DNA of 64,000 nucleotides, taken from positions 2,294,001-2,358,000 of the forward strand of contig NZ_PGEZ01000001.1 in the NCBI RefSeq assembly GCF_002797495.1, written 5' to 3'. Each line of letters begins with the position of its first letter. The stretch's first letter is position 1. Below the pieces are notes generated by a model. That model saw nothing but the letters and a program-made list of their open reading frames with translations, made no database searches and was not told the origin of the DNA. The stretch is from Mumia flava (GTDB taxonomy: Bacteria > Actinomycetota > Actinomycetes > Propionibacteriales > Nocardioidaceae). This document shows, one piece after another, positions 61,398 through 64,000 of this stretch. Made by a program: the position numbers and the translations under genes.

Positions 61398-63614
61398 GTG
61401 TCCTGGTACCTCTACCGTCTCGGACGGTGGGCGTTCCGCCACCGCAAGAGCGTCCTGGCCGCCTGGCTGGTGTTCCTGGTCCTCGCCGGCACCGGCGCCG
61501 CCACGCTGTCCGGCAAGACCTCGGACAACTTCTCGATGCCGGGCCTGGAGTCGGTCGAGGCGTTCGACCTGATGAAGGAGCGCAACCCGCAGGCGGTCGC
61601 CGACGGCGCCACCGCCCGGATCGTGTTCGAGGCTCCCGAGGGCTCCCAGGTCACCGATCCCGAGTACGCCCAGGTGATCACGCAGACCGTGGAGGAGATG
61701 GCGTCCGAGGAGGGCGTCGTCAACGCGGTGGACCCGTTCGAGGCCCAGCAGGTCTCGCGGGACCAGACCATCGCGTACACCACGATCAGCTACGACACCC
61801 AGGCGATCGATCTGTCCTCGGCCCAGGTCGACGCTCTCGAGGAGGCGCCGGAGGCGGGTCGTGACGCGGGCCTGACGGTCGAGGTCGGCGGAGACGCGCT
61901 CACCGAGATCCCGGAGACGGGGAGCTCGGAGATCATCGGCATCGTCGTCGCGCTCGTCGTCCTCGTCCTGACGTTCGGCTCGCTGATCGCCGCCGGGATG
62001 CCGCTGCTGACGGCGTTGATCGGTGTCGGGATCGGCGTCGCGGGCATCACGACGCTGACCGGGTTCATGTCCCTGGGGTCGACCACCCCGATCCTCGCGA
62101 CGATGCTCGGCCTCGCGGTCGGGATCGACTACGCCCTGTTCATCGTGTCGCGCTACCGGCACGAGATCGGGATCGGGCGCGAGCCCGAGGAGGCGGCGGG
62201 ACGCGCCGTCGGGACCGCGGGGACCGCGGTCGTGTTCGCCGGTCTCACGGTCGTGATCGCGCTCGCGGGGCTGTCGGTCGTGAACATCTCGATCCTGACC
62301 GAGATGGGGCTCGCCGCCGCGGCCACGGTCGCGATCGCCGTCATCATCGCGATCACGCTCCTGCCGGCGCTGTTCGGCTTCGCGAAGAAGCGGATCGTCA
62401 AGGGCAAGATCCCGTTCCTGCGCCAGCACGATCCCGAGCTCGCCGACGAGTCCGACAAGCCGCCGATGGGCCTGCGCTGGGCACGGTTCGTCTCCGGCAA
62501 GAAGATCCTCGTGACCGTCGTGGGGATCGCGGTCGCCGCGATCGCGTCGATCCCGGTGCTCTCCCTGGAGGAGTCGCTCCCGGACGACGGTACGGCGCCG
62601 ACCGACACCACGCAGCGCAAGGCGTACGACCTGATCGCCGAGGGCTTCGGCGCCGGGGCGAACGGACCCCTGCTCGTCGTCGTCGACACCGAGGGCGTCG
62701 ACGACCCCGAGGCGGCGGTCGGGGCCGCGGCGTCGGCGGTCGAGTCGGTCGACACCGACCTGGCGGCGGTGCTGCCGGGCCAGCCGGCCGGCGAGAACCT
62801 TTACACGATCACGGCGATCCCGCAGACCGGGCCCGCCGAGGCCGAGACCCAGAGCCTCGTGGGCGACATCCGCGACGCGGTCGCTCCGGTCGGCGACGAC
62901 ACCGGCGCCGACGTCCTGGTCAGCGGCCAGACCGCGGTGACGGTCGACGTGTCGGAGAAGCTCGCGGACGCGCTGCCGGTCTACCTCGCGCTCGTGGTCG
63001 GCCTCGCGTTCCTGCTGCTGATCCTGGTGTTCCGGTCGCTGCTGGTGCCGCTGTCGGCGGTCGTCGGGTTCCTCCTGACCATCGGCATCGCGCTCGGCGC
63101 GACGGTCGCGGTCTTCCAGTGGGGCTGGCTGTCGGGCCTCTTCGGGGTCGACACCCCCGGTCCGATCATCAGCATCCTGCCGCTGCTGATGGTGGGCATC
63201 CTGTTCGGCCTGGCGATGGACTACCAGATGTTCCTGGTGTCGCGGATGCGTGAGGAGTTCGTCCACCGTGGCGACGCCGCCGACGCCGTCGTGACCGGCT
63301 TCAGCCACAGCGCCCGCGTGGTCACCGCAGCCGCGATCATCATGATCTCGGTCTTCGGGAGCTTCATCATCAGCGACGTCGCGATGATCAAGCCGATCGG
63401 GTTCGGGCTCGCCTTCGGCATCCTCGCCGACGCGTTCCTGGTCCGGATGACGCTGATCCCGGCGTTCATGGCGATCGTCGGCAAGGCTGCCTGGTGGATC
63501 CCGCGCTGGATGGACCGGCTGATCCCGAACCTCGACCTCGAGGGGGACCAGCTGACCAAGCGTCTCGACGCCGAGGCGCGGGCCAAGGAGCCGGAGCCCG
63601 CGGCCGCCGGCTGA
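61398..63614 (+). CDS. MMPL-family RND transporter
   Basis: This 738-residue membrane protein has the RND duplication of two membrane bundles, each preceded by a large external domain. Helix 1 includes KSVLAAWLVFLVLAGTGAA. GLAVGIDYALFIVSRYRHE and GILFGLAMDYQMFLVSRMREE are the two proton-relay helices with Asp-Tyr pairs. MMPL proteins export lipids or drugs. GTG 61398 follows GAGGAGAAG. The C-terminal AKEPEPAAAG tail is short. Confidence 0.92.
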   Translation: MSWYLYRLGRWAFRHRKSVLAAWLVFLVLAGTGAATLSGKTSDNFSMPGLESVEAFDLMKERNPQAVADGATARIVFEAPEGSQVTDPEYAQVITQTVEEMASEEGVVNAVDPFEAQQVSRDQTIAYTTISYDTQAIDLSSAQVDALEEAPEAGRDAGLTVEVGGDALTEIPETGSSEIIGIVVALVVLVLTFGSLIAAGMPLLTALIGVGIGVAGITTLTGFMSLGSTTPILATMLGLAVGIDYALFIVSRYRHEIGIGREPEEAAGRAVGTAGTAVVFAGLTVVIALAGLSVVNISILTEMGLAAAATVAIAVIIAITLLPALFGFAKKRIVKGKIPFLRQHDPELADESDKPPMGLRWARFVSGKKILVTVVGIAVAAIASIPVLSLEESLPDDGTAPTDTTQRKAYDLIAEGFGAGANGPLLVVVDTEGVDDPEAAVGAAASAVESVDTDLAAVLPGQPAGENLYTITAIPQTGPAEAETQSLVGDIRDAVAPVGDDTGADVLVSGQTAVTVDVSEKLADALPVYLALVVGLAFLLLILVFRSLLVPLSAVVGFLLTIGIALGATVAVFQWGWLSGLFGVDTPGPIISILPLLMVGILFGLAMDYQMFLVSRMREEFVHRGDAADAVVTGFSHSARVVTAAAIIMISVFGSFIISDVAMIKPIGFGLAFGILADAFLVRMTLIPAFMAIVGKAAWWIPRWMDRLIPNLDLEGDQLTKRLDAEARAKEPEPAAAG

Positions 63615-63625
63615 TCCATCCCGAC

Positions 63626-63709
63626 CCGTCCCGACCACGAGGTGGGCGAAACAGGGAGGAGCTCTGCATGCAGAACCTCCCCGTACCGCCCACATCGTGG
63701 TCGGGACGG
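63626..63709. terminator. 84-bp imperfect palindrome, likely bidirectional terminator
   Basis: The outer arms 63626-63640 and 63695-63709 are 15-bp exact complements (CCGTCCCGACCACGA). Inner matches GTGGGCG/CGCCCAC and GGGAGG/CCTCCC and a central CTGCATGCAG continue the symmetry, so the left 48 bases and the complement of the right 48 differ at only a few positions. It sits between the convergent MMPL and membrane-protein genes. Confidence 0.75.
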
Positions 63710-63714
63710 TCAGG

Positions 63715-64000
63715 TCAGGGTGTGCGGCGGGGGAGCAGGAGGTAGGCGCCGGCGAAGAAGCAGACCGCGCCGAGGAACGTGCCGGTGTTGACGATCGCGA
63801 TGTTGCCCGGCTTCTGGTCGGTCTCCAGTGCGTACTGCGCCAGCGCGGCGATCATGAAGAAGATCGACCCGAGGTAGTTGAGCGCCGCGATCCACCAGTC
63901 GGTGTTGCGCGGCTGCCAGACCCAGACCCGGTGCGCGACGGTGAGCCAGGCGAGGTGGCTCGCGACGAGGAACGCGATCGAGCCGAAGAAGTCGGGCGCC
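63715..64000 (-). CDS. Membrane protein, C-terminal part (cut by window edge)
   Basis: The last 95 codons of a leftward gene are present, ending at TGA 63715-63717. At least three hydrophobic segments are seen: SIAFLVASHLAWLTVAHRVW, WIAALNYLGSIFFMIAALAQ and NTGTFLGAVCFFAGAYLLLP, with LETDQKPGN between the last two. This alternation is like YrhK-type small membrane proteins, but I cannot confirm the family. The start lies beyond the window. Confidence 0.7.
   Translation of the reverse strand, partial: APDFFGSIAFLVASHLAWLTVAHRVWVWQPRNTDWWIAALNYLGSIFFMIAALAQYALETDQKPGNIAIVNTGTFLGAVCFFAGAYLLLPRRTP

Overview
This is a GC-rich window (I estimate about 70% G+C by eye) from an actinomycete. The HspR/HAIR-controlled dnaK-grpE-dnaJ-hspR operon, the DUF3152 protease-like protein, the MmsA-aminotransferase-polyamine transporter operon, the frequent GTG starts and the many 1-4 nt stop/start overlaps all point to Actinomycetota. 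The gene mix would suit Nocardioidaceae or relatives, but that is an inference without any search. I see no rRNA or tRNA gene, prophage, insertion sequence or CRISPR array. It reads as a chromosomal metabolic region with unusually many short palindromic and tandem repeats between genes.

Layout. 1-7.2 kb: a truncated aldehyde dehydrogenase divergent from a TetR regulator, then a carbohydrate uptake operon (binding lipoprotein, two permeases, cytosolic GH3 glycosidase) behind a palindromic operator and without its own ATPase. 7.2-14.1 kb: a PucR-family regulator, a secreted DUF3152 metallopeptidase-like protein, a YciO/Sua5-family protein and a tandem pair of secreted RCC1-repeat proteins. 14.3-23.2 kb: an operon for polyamine or omega-amino-acid use (MmsA-type dehydrogenase, class III aminotransferase, PuuB-like oxidase, PotADBC-type transporter, cupin). 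23.4-28.1 kb: SGNH hydrolase, ankyrin protein, a TPP riboswitch ahead of a YkoE-YkoD-YkoC thiamine-precursor ECF transporter, and a MaoC-type hydratase.

28.2-35.9 kb is a probable glycine-betaine demethylation locus. A three-component Rieske oxygenase system (oxygenase, ferredoxin reductase, Rieske ferredoxin) faces an IclR regulator, a dimethylglycine oxidase and a monomeric sarcosine oxidase. Together they could take betaine through dimethylglycine and sarcosine to glycine. Two TTGC-N7-GCAA palindromes, one in front of each arm, are the likely IclR operators. 35.9-39.0 kb holds a two-gene signalling module: a degenerate receiver domain fused to a thioredoxin-reductase-like flavoprotein without CxxC, translationally coupled to a membrane class III nucleotide cyclase.

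39.6-64 kb: an MFS exporter with a C-terminal winged-helix-like domain, the heat-shock operon, a CcdA/TlpA thiol-redox pair, a conserved hypothetical, a small lipoprotein, an OatA-like acyltransferase, ClpB (second HAIR site), an internally duplicated membrane protein, dihydrolipoyl dehydrogenase, type II NADH dehydrogenase, a GNAT enzyme, an acyl-CoA oxidase, a TetR-MMPL efflux pair and a truncated membrane protein.

The most unusual feature is a family of interspersed repeats sharing the ends GTCGAGGC...GATCGAGAC. It appears at seven intergenic loci, expands into 30-, 33-, 43- and 58-bp tandem arrays, and sits next to several other long near-perfect palindromes, one of which lies inside the 3' end of a coding sequence.
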